A stretch of DNA of 6,593 bases from contig JAJPXK010000018.1 of assembly GCA_021205485.1 (NCBI GenBank), forward strand, positions 1 through 6,593, written 5' to 3'. The number at the start of each line of letters is the position of its first letter. The first letter of the stretch is position 1. The DNA comes from Clostridia bacterium (GTDB lineage Bacteria; Bacillota; Clostridia; Christensenellales; Borkfalkiaceae). Positions 5,555 through 6,593 of the stretch are shown here, piece after piece. Made by a program: the position numbers and the translations under genes. The notes below the pieces were generated by a model, which worked only from the letters and a program-made list of their open reading frames with translations, searched no databases and was not told where the DNA came from.

Positions 5555-6445
5555 TTATCTTGTCCTTTTATCTTTGCTGAAGAAGAACACGGCGACCGTG
5601 CCGGGGCCCGTATGCGAGCCTATTACCGTGCCTATAGGGTAAATTTCCACCTCGCCGTCAAGGTGAGGGAAGGCTTCCTCTATCATAGCCTTTAAGGCAA
5701 GGGCGTCTTCGTCCATCATAGAGTGGCATATATAGCACTTGCCGCTGTAATCCATTCCGCCCTGAGCCTGCTGACACATATGGTTGAAAATAGACCGCAG
5801 AGCCTTTTTTCTGCCTAAGGCCTTTTCACGCACTATAAGCTTGCCTTCGTCGTTTACGTCCATTACGGGGCATATCTTTAAAGCTGTGCCTATTACCGCG
5901 GACGGGCCCGACACCCTGCCGCCACGTTTAAAGTGCATAAGGTTTGTGGCGTAGAACCAGTGCCTTAAGTTGAGCCTGTTGTCTTCTATCCACGTTTTAA
6001 GCTCGTCTATAGGCATGCCGCCGTTTTTAAGCTCTACAGCCTTAGCTACTAAAAGCCCGTAGCCCGACGACGCCGCGAGCGAGTCTACAACGTAGACCTT
6101 GCGTTCGGGGTATTTTTCGGCCATAATCTTCTGCGCCTGCAGCGCCGACTGCCAGCCGCCCGAAAGGCCAGACGAAAATTCTATGTGCAAAAGGTCGTAC
6201 CCTGCGGAAAGAATTGGTTCAAAAAGCGCGCAAAGTTCTTCGGGGGAAACCTGCGCCGTGGTAGGCATAGCCCCCGCGTCAATCTTGCCGTAAAATTCTG
6301 CGGGAGTCTCCGAAGCGTATAAACTGTCAAGGTAGTCCTTGCCGTCTATTATGTAGTGGTATTTGCCGAACGCACAGCCGAGCTCTGCAAGGCGTTCCAC
6401 AGTTATATCTGCCGTAGAACAACATGTGATTTTATAATCAGCCAT
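5555..6445 (-). CDS. DegV/FakB-family fatty-acid-binding protein (copy 2)
   Basis: This is a 296-residue DegV protein, aligning with copy 1 over its full length without gaps at about 180 of 296 identical residues (hand count). Shared landmarks are ITCCSTADIT, SSGLS at 91-95, VVDSLAASSGYG at 119-130, RGGR at 174-177, CYICHSMM at 237-244 and IGSHTGPGT at 275-283. The binding loop reads TTAQV at 62-66 where copy 1 has VTSPV and typical family members have a TSQ-type sequence, so the two copies may prefer different acyl chains (inference). The start is fixed by AGGAGG eight bases before the ATG. It has its own promoter and a strong shared terminator, and faces the lipoprotein gene tail to tail. 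Expected role, from family knowledge: cytosolic carrier that offers a bound fatty acid to the FakA kinase. Confidence 0.94.
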   Translation of the reverse strand: MADYKITCCSTADITVERLAELGCAFGKYHYIIDGKDYLDSLYASETPAEFYGKIDAGAMPTTAQVSPEELCALFEPILSAGYDLLHIEFSSGLSGGWQSALQAQKIMAEKYPERKVYVVDSLAASSGYGLLVAKAVELKNGGMPIDELKTWIEDNRLNLRHWFYATNLMHFKRGGRVSGPSAVIGTALKICPVMDVNDEGKLIVREKALGRKKALRSIFNHMCQQAQGGMDYSGKCYICHSMMDEDALALKAMIEEAFPHLDGEVEIYPIGTVIGSHTGPGTVAVFFFSKDKRTR

Positions 6446-6453
6446 ATTTATGT

Positions 6454-6459
6454 CCTCCT
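6454..6459 (-). promoter_or_regulatory. Perfect AGGAGG ribosome binding site of degV copy 2
   Basis: AGGAGG on the minus strand lies eight bases upstream of the ATG at 6445. It fixes the start and is the only full-consensus ribosome site in the window, in contrast to copy 1, which has none. Confidence 0.92.
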
Positions 6460-6487
6460 GTAAACGTCAAAATATTTTATCAAGTTA

Positions 6488-6516
6488 ATTTTATTACAGC
6501 TTTCAAAAAAAATCAA
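6488..6516 (-). promoter_or_regulatory. Sigma-A-type promoter of degV copy 2
   Basis: TTGATT (6516-6511), a 17-bp spacer and TAAAAT (6493-6488) on the minus strand predict a start near 6481 and a leader of about 36 bases containing the AGGAGG site. The -35 hexamer and spacing are the same as at degV copy 1 and the LRR/Sel1 gene. Confidence 0.6.
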
Positions 6517-6521
6517 CTACA

Positions 6522-6593
6522 TTAAATAAACTTTCGCGTCAACCCTTCTACAGTAAAAAAATACCCCTCTACCGCAAAAATAAGACGCTCTAC
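6522..6593 (-). CDS. Possible C-terminal end of an upstream gene (partial, weak)
   Basis: One minus-strand frame is open from the right edge to a TAA at 6524-6522 and ends in VEGLTRKFI. It would encode a heptad-like repeat with VE(R/G) every seven residues. The stop lies just upstream of the degV copy 2 promoter, which suits a preceding gene. The stretch is only 23 codons, no family is recognised, and the plus strand is also open over much of it, so a noncoding repeat is equally possible. Confidence 0.2.
   Translation of the reverse strand, partial: VERLIFAVEGYFFTVEGLTRKFI
6531..6593 (-). repeat. Three imperfect 21-bp direct repeats at the right edge
   Basis: On the minus strand the units start GTAGAGCG (6593), GTAGAGGGG (6572) and GTAGAAGGG (6551), exactly 21 bp apart. 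The first two also share a T-run and match at 14 of 21 positions by hand count; the third matches only in its first ten bases or so. The array may continue beyond the window. It could be coding (a 7-residue period) or a row of protein-binding sites two helical turns apart. Confidence 0.4.

Noticed and set aside
64..6445. A defence, secretion or biosynthetic system made of all four genes
   Set aside because: Each gene has its own promoter, two terminators separate the units, and orientations are mixed. No nuclease, helicase, transporter or mobile-element gene supports a joint system.

Overview
The window looks like chromosomal DNA from a low-to-mid GC Firmicute, most likely a gut-type Clostridia member. 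This is inferred from the genes and signals: BspA-type leucine-rich repeats, two DegV proteins of the clostridial 'ITCC(S/T)TAD' type, a lipoprotein signal with a transglutaminase-like domain, sigma-A-like promoters, one perfect AGGAGG ribosome binding site, and U-tract terminators. I cannot name the genus. There is no RNA gene, CRISPR array, transposase or phage gene.

Layout, left to right. (1) Positions 1-63 may hold the last codons of a plus-strand gene that runs off the left edge (weak). (2) 64-2214, minus: a 716-aa protein with an N-terminal four-cysteine zinc ribbon, a block of 23-residue BspA-type LRRs and six Sel1-like repeats. It has no secretion signal and appears to be transcribed leaderless. 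(3) 2309-3199, minus: a DegV/FakB-family fatty-acid-binding protein with its own promoter and terminator. (4) A 212-bp divergent intergenic region with back-to-back promoters and two interleaved perfect 10-bp inverted repeats. (5) 3412-5472, plus: a surface lipoprotein with a Ser/Glu-rich linker made of an expanded 30-bp repeat, a transglutaminase-like domain with an intact Cys-His-Asp triad, and a long beta-rich, Tyr-rich C-terminal part. (6) A shared terminator at 5480-5519 between convergent genes. (7) 5555-6445, minus: a second DegV protein of exactly the same length as the first (296 aa) and about 61% identical to it without gaps. (8) 6446-6593: its ribosome binding site and promoter, then three imperfect 21-bp repeats that may encode the end of another minus-strand protein.

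Every full gene has its own promoter, and terminators follow both degV genes, so the genes look like separate transcription units rather than an operon. The DegV proteins probably carry fatty acids for the FakA kinase route (family knowledge; no fakA is present here). The LRR/Sel1 protein is probably an intracellular scaffold and the lipoprotein acts outside the cell. Nothing in the sequence shows that these parts work together as one system. The most distinctive features are the zinc ribbon-LRR-Sel1 architecture with a leaderless start, the duplicated degV pair with contrasting translation signals, and the interleaved dyads over the lipoprotein promoter.
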